Below, one piece after another: positions 1 through 10,076 of a stretch of 64,000 bases of DNA. Source of the DNA: Ciona savignyi (taxonomy: Eukaryota; Chordata; Ascidiacea; Phlebobranchia; Cionidae); assembly GCA_000149265.1 (NCBI GenBank), contig CH001841.1:812296-876295 (forward strand). Reading direction: 5' to 3'. The notes under the pieces are model-generated. The model was not told the origin of the DNA. It saw nothing but the letters and a program-made list of their open reading frames with translations, and made no database searches. The stretch's first letter is position 1; every line of letters begins with the position of its first letter. The position numbers were made by a program, and so were the translations under genes.

Positions 1-352
1 TCAAAACCAACTTTTGTAAAAAAAAATAATTATAGTTTCATTAGGTTGCGAAATGTCGAATGACATTCCACTTTTTTAATTCTCGCATCCTGCGCCTTTC
101 CAGAGCCCAAATTACAAACGCATGTTATCCTCTCTTACAATCTCACCAAACAAGTGAAAGCCAAATGGCAAACTGGATAAAGTCGAATTGCATCAATACC
201 GTAATGGGATATTGATCACTTTCAAAACATCACTTTTGCGTTCGCAAGTGGTGTTGAGTCAATGCCGCGACAAAAATGCCACCGATGAGGTTTCAAGTAA
301 TTTGTAATTCTCTTTGCTGAAGTATGATTTGGCGATCAACGCGCAATTTAAT

Positions 353-356
<4 letters not shown>

Positions 357-383
<27 letters not shown>
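357..383. repeat. AT dinucleotide microsatellite
   Basis: About 13 uninterrupted AT units lie directly before a SINE-2 copy. Confidence 0.9.
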
Positions 384-622
384 GTCCGACAGATTTGTCA
401 GGTGGTTTAGTGCGTCTTCTTTAGGTCGAGGGGTTGCTGATTCGAAACTGGTCTCTAACTTTTATCGTTTGTTTCCTTGGGCAAAGCACTACTAAATAAT
501 GGGTTCTACTAAATTGAAGGAACGTGTGTATCATACACAACACACTGCAATAGCTCCGGTAACCCGACGGCGGGCAAGAGTGATCCACTCATGGGGATAG
601 ACATGAATATCTTATCCTAACA
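384..622 (+). mobile_element. SINE-2 copy (tRNA-derived, ~300 bp family)
   Basis: Near full length. It has a tRNA-like head with a B-box-like GATTCGAAAC, then the family core around CCTTGGGCAAAGCAC, then GGGTTCTACTAAATT, and the family tail ATGAATATCTTATCC. The family name SINE-2 is local to this annotation. Confidence 0.8.
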
Positions 623-1298
623 TTGTAACAACATCTCGAGATCATCCAGAAGGTGGCGTGAGTGATGCATAAGTATTTCGAATTTTCCTGCTTGCTAGTT
701 TCCTAATGTGCATGTATATTTATAGCAACCAGTGTTTAAATATTTAACCATTGGTTAAATTATGGAACAACTGCCTTTTGCCCGTATGTCTTTGCTTCTT
801 AATAATTACTTAAACCTTCAGTACATTGAATTAGTATGGGCGAGTAGCCCCGGGACCAGGAATTTAGGTCAAAGACAGCCTGTTTTTAATAAACCTTACT
901 TTTACCCGTGGTATTTTAACCTTTGTAAACTGAATTTCCTTGTCACTCGTAATTCAATAAATTTATTTCTGTAACCAATAATTCGTGCAAAATATGGCGC
1001 AATCACTTACAGCCTTAAGTGTTTTACCTTCCCATTTGTCAAACTATTTCAAATGGCTAAAAAACGGCGAAACGCTAATTCAAAAAGGCATCTTGTGAAG
1101 GAAAATATGCCTTTTCAGGACAGTCCAGGTCAAGATGTCACCGTTCCAATTTGTGCAGATTTGGAAGGAATTTTCTTTACACTCATAATTCTTGTTCCGC
1201 ATGAGTTTCTTCGTACATTCTAGGGAAGAAAATTGTCGTTTAAACAAAAATGGATATGAAAGTGACTCCCCGTTAGTCTACGCTGTTGGGTAGGATAA

Positions 1299-1401
1299 TT
1301 TTTTTTTAACTAAGCCAAGTTTCGAACCCATGATGGGATTGTTACTAAGACCGTTTTTTTGTATTGTAGTCGGTAACAGTATCGGTCGCGTTAACCAGAA
1401 T
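1299..1401 (-). mobile_element. SINE-1 copy, cut by the assembly gap
   Basis: On the minus strand the copy carries the family's GGGTTCGAAACTTGGC B box and GACCGATAC segment. The 5' part is lost in the N run. SINE-1 is a ~115-bp family with a tRNA-like A box (GTGTGGCCGAATGGTT). Confidence 0.75.
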
Positions 1402-1501
1402 NNNNNNNNNNNNNNNNNNNNNNNNNNNNNNNNNNNNNNNNNNNNNNNNNNNNNNNNNNNNNNNNNNNNNNNNNNNNNNNNNNNNNNNNNNNNNNNNNNN
1501 N
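1402..1501. other. assembly gap (100 N)
   Basis: Exactly 100 unknown bases. This is the usual placeholder for a gap of unknown length, and it lies inside a SINE copy. Confidence 0.99.
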
Positions 1502-1799
1502 ACATATACCAACTAGAGAGTGTCAACCACGTGTTTAACCACCACTATTTGTAAACACACATGTTGTATGCCATATATTCATGCTACTGCTACAGGGTCC
1601 CTAACCACATTTTGTATCTCATACACTGAGTATGTAGTTTTTGTTTCTGCAAGCATAAACGCATGGGTCCCAAAGTTATTAAACCATACTTCTTCTCCAG
1701 GTGTAGGTAAAAAAAGAACAATCGTGTTAGATTTACGAAGGATTCCTCACAAATGTTTTAAATTAAAACTTTTTCTTCAAGTGTTGTATTAAAATGAAG

Positions 1800-2992
1800 C
1801 TAAATTCCTAAAACAGCCCGATTTAGTTTTTGATGGCCTCAGGGAATTTCCCATGGGCTTAGTACATAAGTTTCTGTTTTTACATATGTGGGTCATGTTA
1901 TCTAACAATTCTTAAAGTTTTAATCCAATTTGACGAATCCTTGTTGAAGATGTCAGTGCAATGTTGCATGCTTGTCACAATCATGAGTCAGGAACATATC
2001 TTCGTTTTTAAGGGAGTTACCCTAAGTAAATGTTTTTTTCTTTTAATTGACATAGGGTGGCTAACGATCCAGCATTCCACTAAATCTGATCAAAATTAGA
2101 GCAGCCGTTCAAACGCTATGGCCCGAAAAGCTAATTTTTTAGAAGAATAACCGTTTTGGATTTTAACGTCTCAGGGGAATTCCCCTAGATTAATCACCCA
2201 CAATTTTTTTACTGAGTATTAGACCATGTTGTCTAACAAATTACCAAGTTTTGTTACTATTCCATTATTCCTTGTGGTAGATGTCAGGGCGTTATGCCAT
2301 GCCTGTCACAATCATAATTTGAGAACAAAATCTTTTTTTAGGGTATTTTCCTAGATAATTTTGTTTATTTTTTCTAATTGTTAAATTAGTAGGTAATGCA
2401 CTTACATTTCACGAAATCTAAATCAGATTGAAGCAGCCGTTCAAGCGCCATGCCCAAAAATGCTACTTTTTTTAGAAAAAATACCGTTTTGGTGTTTAAC
2501 GCCCCCGGGGAATTCCCCTGGATTTATCACCCAAACTTTTGGTTTCTGTTCATCTAGACCATGTTGTGTAACAAATACCAAAGTTTAATTGCGATTTCAT
2601 TTTTCCTTCCGGTAAATGTCGGGGCGACATGGCGTGCTTGTCACAATCATGATTTGAAAACAAAATGTTATTTTTTAGGGTATTTCCCTAGGTAATTTTT
2701 TTATTTCTTCCAAGTGTTAAATCAATTACTAATGCACTTACATTTTACCAAATCTGATTCAAATTGGAGCTGCCGTTCAAGCGCTATTCCCAAAAAAGCT
2801 AGTTTTTTAGAAAAAAATACCGTTTTGGTTTTTAACGTTCCAGGGGAATTCCCCTGGTTTTATCTCCCAAAATTTTAGTTTCTGTTCATCTAGAACATGT
2901 TGTCTAACAAATGGCAAAGTCTCATTGCGATTCCATTTTTCCTTCTGGTAGATGTCGGGGCGACATGCCATGCCTGTCAAGCGTTTGACGAA
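1800..2992 (+). repeat. ~335-bp satellite, four diverged tandem copies
   Basis: The palindromic landmark GGGGAATTCCCC, or a close variant, occurs near 1842, 2174, 2507 and 2843, a spacing of 332-336. Each unit also carries GCCGTTCAAGCG, CCGTTTTGG, CATGTTGTCTAACAA, GATGTCGGGGCGACATG and CTTGTCACAATCATGA in the same order. The array ends in a purine-rich run near 2990-3024. No coding potential is seen. Confidence 0.85.
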
Positions 2993-3174
2993 AAAAAAGA
3001 AAAAAAAAAAAGAAAAAAAAAAAACGGACAAAAACAATATGTGTCCCAATTTTTCAAATGGGACCCATAACTACCGGTATATTAAAATAAATGGTAAAGG
3101 GACGAGCCCATTATAGATTGGAAACTTAACCCAGTTAACCCATCAACTTAACCCAAAAAATGTACATGAAACAG

Positions 3175-3300
3175 CACGATCGTGTGGCCGAGTAGTTATC
3201 ACGACCAAAACACAACATTGCTATACAAAACAGGTGATAGGGTCGAGGTATTCATTGGTTCGAAACCTCATGGTTTCAACAAACCCGGTTAAAAAAAAGT
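3175..3300 (+). mobile_element. degenerate SINE-1 copy
   Basis: CGATCGTGTGGCCGAGTAG matches the A-box side and GGTTCGAAACCT the B box. The middle is diverged. Confidence 0.55.
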
Positions 3301-3576
3301 TGGAATTGCTATTCGAGTATTAAGTGAACTTACTGTTTAAAGGCGATTTCGTGTTTTGTGGATATAATAAATATATATTAATTTAGTTTATATTTTTCCA
3401 CGATGAAAACACGATGCAGGACCTAAACATGAATATTCTATCCTATCTATTAATAAAAGTGTTAAAAACATTTAGTTTAAAACTTACCGTAATAAGGGCC
3501 GAGTTACGAAAGGAAATAGTAGTTTCACTTGCCCTGCCGCTCACTGTCATTCTGGCAAAATACCTTACGTTAAATG

Positions 3577-6500
3577 CTAACCACTCCAATGACACACAAA
3601 CACAACAGTTATACATGTATACTGTACCCACTTTTCTTGCTCGGATGAGATTCTGAATATCTTTTTTAGCACAGCAACATAACCTCGTCTGTAGGTTGCG
3701 TTCATAACTCCATAAATGACGCAGTTGACTGACGAATTAGTGAACGCCATCCATCCGAATATCTGGGTGAAGAAAAAAGTTTATTCATTTTTTGCCACAG
3801 TATTAGAAAATGGCAAACGAATAAAATCACGACACAGGAACAGGAAAAGACGGCAAAACGAACAGTCGTTAACCCAAGTCATTAAAAAAGAATATCATTT
3901 AACAAATATAGCGGACGCGGCCGCCAAAACCCAGGCGAAAGAACAATATTAAGCAAACAAAATTTAATTAAGACCAACCTATAACTGTTTCGAAAACGAA
4001 TAGACAGTAAACGGTAATAGGGTGTACAGATTCTATTATAAAAAAAAATATTTTTTTTTATGTGTGCAAGTGCACCGCTATTGTCCTGTATAGCAAAATC
4101 AGGGTGGAAATCTGTGACAAATTTGTGTGGTGATAAAACAAATAGGCTTATAAATCTGGGTCGAAAATTAAATCTTTTCCAATCTCGTGGTTGCACATAC
4201 TATTCCGTTGAATTGTAAATCTTATACCAAGCTCAATGTCATTCATTTTTGTGGCAAATTTATAGATTGTTGTGTCATGAACTGTAAAATGCCTAATTGG
4301 ATTTTGATAATCAGTATTGTCTCAAATGTCATCCATTTTTGTTTCGTAGAAACTTAATAATTTGGAAAGCACTATTATCGGTTTTTTATTTTACCCAAGC
4401 TCACAAGTACAACACGCTCTTGTCTTACTTTCTTTGGCAAGGCGGGAATATTAATCGGGTCCACTATAATACACATCCCATACGGCAGCCAGCACACCAC
4501 ATATGCGATTATAGCAGCTGCTAGAGTCTTCAACAGTCTAATCTCCCTCCTGTAGATATGACCGGCACTTGTATTTGTGCTTCTAGTGCTCGCTTGAGTC
4601 CGTTTGAACCAGGCGCCACCTTTGCGTACGTTTCTGTCAAAAACTTTCGTTAAAGTACGGTCGTGTGACCGAATGGTTAACGCGACCGATACATATACAG
4701 ATATCAAAGTAAAAAAACGATCTTAGTTACGTACATATCACGGGTTCAAAAATTAGCCAGGTAAAAAAAACAAAAACAAAAAACTTTAAAAATGGCTTAC
4801 AGAATGTTACATTTCAGTGAAACTAACAAAAGATTTTTCATTTGTTCAATTGACTCACTGTCCCATAGTCAATATTGTAGAAAAACAAACGAAGGTTTTG
4901 TATTTATGATTTTTATTACTGGGCCTAATTTTTAAAATTGTGACGAGCATGCCTTTCTCTAAAACCGCTTTCATATTATTTTCACGTTTTATAGGATAAG
5001 TTTCCAAACCATAATTGGATCGCCACGAAGGCCGTTTTATACATAAAATCGTAATAAATACCGGTTTGTTCAACACTTCTATGAATTTTTTACAGTCCGT
5101 TTCGAAACTATGATGGGCTTGCGTCATTTATTGTTAATATGCCATTCGGCCACTACTAATTGATTTGTTCGTAGAAATACAGTTTTTGCATTAATTACCT
5201 TAGCTAAATGTTATTTCGTGACCAATTTGTCGAAAATAGCACGAAATAATTCGGAGAGCAAATTAGTACTACATGCTAAACTTTCTTTGTCTTAATTAAA
5301 TATTTAGTGTTAAAAGTTTTTGGTCTCTGCGGTTAAGATTGTACAGCATTTTAAGGATTTTTTCCAATTTAGTTATTTGCCACCGCTTTCTAAGGGCCTT
5401 ATTGAAGAGTTTCTATAACTAATGTTAATTTATGTGTAATTACTACTACAATGATGAGCCTTTTTGATAACAATTGGACGGGCGGTAAAACAACTACTTT
5501 TAGTTATTTTTTTGCTTTGCCTGTAATAATTGTCTTTTGAAGATAACTATGAAATAATGGTACAAACAGATAGTTTCCCTTTCTTATTCAATACTGTCGA
5601 AGAGTTTTGATCAATTTCAATGTCAACCGGACTGTTTTGTCAGTTTTAATTAAACGAGTCATTTCAATGCCACTGATGCATCTAAAAATACATCATAAAA
5701 TGACTCAAACATACAAATATATTCTACTTACTTGTAGAGTTTCCAGTAACATACGCATATTGTGATGAGTGGAATCATAATAACAACAACAACCAACACG
5801 ATGGTGTAAAGGCGGGAAAACTGGTCGTCCCATAAACACTCCATTATCTTTGGATCGTATCTGTTAAATGATATTATTTTTAAAAAGGTAAAAAAAATTG
5901 AAATTATTTTTAAAAAGGTAAACAAAAATAAACAAAAAAGGTAAAAAATGAAATTATTTTTAAAAAGGTAAACAAAAATAAACATAAAAAGGTAAACAAA
6001 TAAAATTAAAATTATTTTTTAAAAACGTAAACAAAATTTTAAAAATCTTATAAGGGGATTATAGGACCTATATTTTATACGTCTGTGTTCTCAGTGCACA
6101 TCAACCACTTACAGCAACTTGTGTTTTTTTATTAAAATAGGATATGATATTCATGTTTATCCTTGTGAATGGAAAAACCAAGGGGGTTACCAGTTACCAC
6201 ACTGACAATCGTTAGATCACCTCGCGCCCACCGTCGGGTTACCGGAGCTATTGCAATTTTTTAATATTTTGTTCAATATTACCAGTGCGACATTCGCCAC
6301 ATTGTAGTAGTAAATAACTAAATCATTTGAACAAAAATTCCATTTGTACTTTAAAATAGCTCAATAATACTTTGTAATATCAAAATCCACTTTTAATACT
6401 ATTATAGTCGATGGAACAAATAACACATTTGCCACGAGATGGCGGTAGTAATTCCTTGCGCTTAAATTAAAAATTTCGGATGACTCTAATTACTACAGGA

Positions 6501-9500
6501 TCGCTTGGACCGCTTGGACCGCTTGGATCACTTAGATTGCTATGGAACGTAATTCTATTCCTTTCCCAAACACTAATCTCAACCCCAGAACTAACTTTAA
6601 CCCCAACCCTAACATTATTATCATAACCTTTATTTTAGTAAGAAGTTTTTCTTTTTTTAGTTTTCTTAGAGGGTTTAGTAATTAACAAGTATATTAAGCG
6701 ATCCAAGCGCTACAAGCGATCCTGTAGCAATTAGAGGTACCGAAATCTTCCCCATTGCTCTACTGCTAATGGGATAAGGATTAACATAACTTTGGTTACC
6801 TTAATGTTTTCTGAGGTTAACAACGTACTGAAGGGGTAAACTATCAATTAGTGTCTGCTAATGCCAATATTTCAACATGGCATAACGGTTAAAACCGTTT
6901 AATTATTTTGTCAACAACATTTAACCATTTACAAAAACTGAAACACCACATTTTTGTAACACTTACGGTTTTCCAGTAAGCGGTATGGATGGTGTAAAAA
7001 GCGCCGCCGACCACAACCATATAAGTGCAACTATTATAATACTGTTACGCTTTGAAAATACTTTATAATACGACGATGGCCCAACCACTGCCCAGTATCT
7101 GTGAAAGATATAGTTTTTAATTACCCAGCACATATTGCTATCTATTCCACACAGCGATTCTGTTATTTAACATGTGGAGCAGTAAATTTTCTTGATTTAC
7201 TATTTTTTTACTTTTTACGGCCGGTTAGTCTGGTGAGTTAAGTGCGTCGCCTTTCAAAAGGTTGCAGGTGCGAAACTGGTCGCTAGCTAGTCGGTTGTGT
7301 TCTTGGGCACGGCACTTTACAAAATGAAGGAACGTCTAAAACAACACAATAGCTCCGGTAACCCGACGATGGGCGCGAGGTGACCCTGACGACTGCCCGT
7401 GTGTTAACCCTCTTGGTTTCCCCATTCACAGGGATAATTATGAGTAACCTATCCTACTCTATTAGTAAATAGGTAATTTCGTGGTTACAAACAATCCAAT
7501 TACAATGTACATTACTCTATCACAATCTGAATCAATTCACCTGTTAACAGCGACGGCCGTCAAGTTGTGGATGGAACAGGAACATGTAACTGACATCATG
7601 AACCCGACGATGCGACACGGGATGTCAGGTAAGGTGTTCCCGTTCGCTATTACGTTGGATAGAACGCTTGGAACTAAGATCATGACAACCTGCAAAAGGT
7701 ATTGAAATTACATGCCCTTGAAGTGAAGGGCAGCACTAAAATGAGGGAAAGAGGGAAGGAGGGAACCTGCACAGTAAAATTAAGGAAACTTATTTAAACC
7801 CTGCCCTAAACACTAATCTTAACCCCGGAACTAACCTTAACTCCAAACCTATGTTTAAAACTGGCTCTAATCCCCTAATCTTTATTTTAATGTGCAGTTT
7901 CCCTTCTTCTCGCCTTCCCGCTTTCCCTCCATTTAGTTTTCCCCTGAAGCGAAACCCAATTCCAGTTTCGCAGAACAACGTTCAATACAGCGGTCGTTTC
8001 AGCAAGGAGATCACACGGGTTAATTCTAAAATGGTGAAGTAGTACTTCTAAACTAGGGTACTTGTGGTGAACATTACAACCACCTGGTACCTGGTTAGGT
8101 TTTTAACGGTGATAATAGTCGTGCGTGTCTTTCGTTTGATACCAATAAAATTATTCACCTGAAAAGGTTGCATTGCAGAATCGAAACTGGAGGTAGCTAG
8201 TCGGTTGTGTCCTTGGGCAAGGCACTTAACTGACATTGCCTAAACCCAGAGGATTAATGGGTTCTACTAAATTAAAGGAACGTGTTAATCTACACAACAT
8301 ACTGCAATAGCTTGACGGTGGGCGCGAGGTGATCTGACGATTGCCCGTGTGTTAACCACCTTGGTTTTCCCACTCACGGGGATAAACATGGATATCCTAT
8401 CCTTTATGTTGTGGTTTGTTCAGGGTCTGAATTAAATTCCTGTATTCAAGAAGAGATAAGAAATTAAAGCCCTTAAAGTGTGCCGCTAGCTTGCAGACGT
8501 TTGCATAAATGACAAGGTTACTCAGCGAACACTTAGTTCACAACGTTTTTTTTGTAGAGCCAGTGCACCAAGGGAGAAACATGTAGACCATTGTCGCATT
8601 TACCGATTTGCCCCCTTGTAAAGTTAAAAAAGCTGAAACTATAATTAGTATAAAAATGATTCCCTCAATGGAACACTGTTTACGACCAATGTCCTTACCG
8701 GCCGTGGTAATAATTGATCAGTCGGTCCGTATTATTTACAGAATTATTTTACATCGCCTTATTTCCGCGATCCAAAAGATTTGGTCGAGCTCTGAATTAA
8801 AGTTTTGCACAAACGACATTCAAATTGTTACAAAATTGTTTTAACGTTTTCTTTATTTTGACGAATAAAATTAAATAAAAACGGATTAATGGTATTACGC
8901 CTTATAATATGTCGGTGTGTCCCAGCATAGTAAAACGTATCTTTTAAATTGTTCTAAAATACATTACACGTTAGCATCTACTAGAAAGTGAAAGTTTGTT
9001 TTTCACCTATATTTTTTAGTATTTTATTAATTTTTTCCACCGTTTTAAAAAAAATTGTGCATCCACGCCCTAACGTTATCCAGATTAATGAGAGTGCAAA
9101 TAGTCCACATCAGTTAGGGGTGTGAAAATGTACAGCGATTGATAGATAGATCTTTGCATGGCAAACAATGGCCAGAAAACGTTGGGTCTGCGATCGTGCA
9201 AAATTCTCATTTAGATTATACGTAACTCGAAAAGGCGGTCTAAAATTGTCGTGATTAATTCTTTTATTTAGATGTTAGATGTACACATTTGGTGTCTTAT
9301 AGCTTCGCGTGGGATGTATTACGTGTGCGAAATGCGTGCCCGTTCTTCGGTTCGTGCCGTAAATCGTTCTTTACTGCCGTTTATATCATAGGATACATTT
9401 GCAATAATTTGCATCCCAACCGATTCTCGGAAAACGACAGGTTTCATCTAAGGTCGATAACAACGTAATCGTTAAGTGGTTTTTCAACGAATTACTGTCA

Positions 9501-10076
9501 CGCAAACTTACAGAGAGGTTTTGAACGACTGGTCACCCGAACCGGCGACACGACTCAGACGTATACAGACAACATTTAAAAATGACCCGAGCGACAGCAA
9601 GGTATCTAGTGGCGTTGTTCCAAAACTTTCGATATAAAACCTTTTAGCGAACATACAAAACTTATAAATTAGCTTGCTCCTATGCAAAATAATTACCAGA
9701 ACTGACCCCACTTTGTTCAATATCGGTAACATATATGAATCGTATTTTGACAAAGTCCTGAATACTAGTTTGGCCCTACATATTAGTTGTAAAAACAAAA
9801 CCAAAAAAATGTTTGTAAAAAAATTGTTTGTAAAAACAATCTCACTTAAAAACTTACCATAAGATCAGCAACTGCGAGATTGATGATAAAAATGTTTCCG
9901 TACGAGTAAACTTTCTTGATGTATACGATCGCAGAAATCACCAAGATGTTTCCAATTGACCCAACCGAGATCACAATAATGAGAAATATGATTTCGATGA
10001 TATTTTGCGCGGTAAAAGTTCTATCAATTTGCTCCGGTACTAAAGTCGTCAGAAGGCTTGCGTTTGTTGAAGCCAT
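3577..10076 (-). CDS. class A (rhodopsin-like) seven-TM GPCR, multi-exon, TM2-TM3 unresolved
   Basis: Exons read in gene order on the minus strand are 10076-9858, then a missing TM2/TM3 part, then 7098-6967, 5860-5732, 4633-4429 and 3762-3577. Exon 1 starts at the ATG with an N-glycosylation site (NAS), then TM1 with a GNILV motif and NLAVADLM at the TM2 start. It ends at a GTAAGT donor. The 7098-6967 exon begins ...RYWAVV (DRY-region remnant) and carries TM4. The next exon has ECL2 with a cysteine in MECLWDD, then TM5. Exon 4633-4429 has a basic third loop and TM6 with VCWLPYG. The last exon has TM7 with NSSVNCVIYG, then a basic juxtamembrane segment YRRGYVAVLKKIF and a short tail ending in TAG. 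Junction phases agree from TM4 to the stop. The ligand is unknown. The large introns hold SINEs and TIR elements. It is divergent from the ZP gene at 12867. Confidence 0.8.
3785..3955 (-). repeat. intron-repeat family R3, copy 1
   Basis: On the minus strand it contains GCGGCCGCGTCCGCTA, AACGACTGTTCGTTTTGCCG and, at its end, GCAAAAAATGAATAAAC. It is closely related to the copy at 47396-47575, and more distantly to those at 39310, 37540 and 43496. Confidence 0.7.
4656..4771 (+). mobile_element. SINE-1 copy next to a splice acceptor
   Basis: It starts ACGGTCGTGTGACCGAATGG and carries GACCGATACATATAC, GGGTTCAAAAA and an A-rich tail. It lies about 20 bp upstream (in gene sense) of the acceptor of the GPCR TM6 exon. 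Confidence 0.8.
5872..6045. repeat. AT-rich tandem repeat in GPCR intron
   Basis: Four to five imperfect units of AAATTATTTTTAAAAAGGTA with AAACAAAAATAAAC spacers lie directly upstream of the TM5 exon acceptor. Confidence 0.8.
6139..6258 (-). mobile_element. SINE-2 copy, 3' half
   Basis: It has the family end ATATTCATGTTTATCC, ACCAAGGGGGTTA and TCGGGTTACCGGAGCTATTGCA, then stops. Confidence 0.8.
6473..6748. mobile_element. TIR element (~45-bp inverted ends)
   Basis: The left end TAATTACTACAGGATCGCTT pairs with the right end AAGCGATCCTGTAGCAATTA, and the match extends to TTTCGG/CCGAAA outside. Inside is the same ACACTAATCTCAACCCC core as in the GGGAAAACTAAAAGG family, so the two element families share an interior. 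Confidence 0.75.
7218..7461 (+). mobile_element. SINE-2 copy
   Basis: The head is GGTTAGTCTGGTGAGTTAAG, followed by GGTGCGAAACTGGTCGC, then the CTTGGGCACGGCACTT core, with the family tail ending TATCCTAC. Confidence 0.8.
7727..7950. mobile_element. TIR family M element, diverged
   Basis: The left end has GGGCAGCACTAAAATGAGGG and the right end CCCTCCATTTAGTTTTCCCC. The interior has the family core CACTAATCTTAACCCCGG. No transposase reading frame is seen. Confidence 0.7.
8160..8405 (+). mobile_element. SINE-2 copy lacking the tRNA head
   Basis: It begins at the B-box side (AGAATCGAAACTGG) and runs through TCCTTGGGCAAGGCACTTAA and TGGGTTCTACTAAATT to TATCCTATCC. Confidence 0.8.
8604..8717 (-). 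pseudogene. candidate, possibly damaged, TM3 exon of the GPCR
   Basis: On the minus strand one frame reads a TM3-like segment with KQCSIEGIIFILIIV, the conserved TM3-start cysteine and a hydrophobic helix. It ends at a possible GTAAAT donor. Two problems remain. The reading is preceded by TGA at its 5' end, and the phase at the donor is one base off from the ...RYWAVV exon. Removing one G from the G5 run (8611-8615 on the plus strand) would give ...ANRYWAVV. It may be a real exon with a sequence error, a decayed exon or chance. Confidence 0.35.

Noticed and set aside
7790..7978. Frames inside TIR family M elements (also 26931-27227, 37075-37272)
   Set aside because: Arise from the repetitive CCTAACCCC-like core and are not conserved between copies as protein.
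9060..9210. Minus-strand QRFLAIVCH reading resembling a DRY-region sequence
   Set aside because: Isolated short match with a nearby stop and no TM3 before it.
9508..9804. Minus-strand frame upstream of the GPCR with TRYLAV-like and hydrophobic segments
   Set aside because: Considered as the missing TM2/TM3 exon, but no acceptor gives the phase required by exon 1, and the hydrophobic pattern does not fit TM2.
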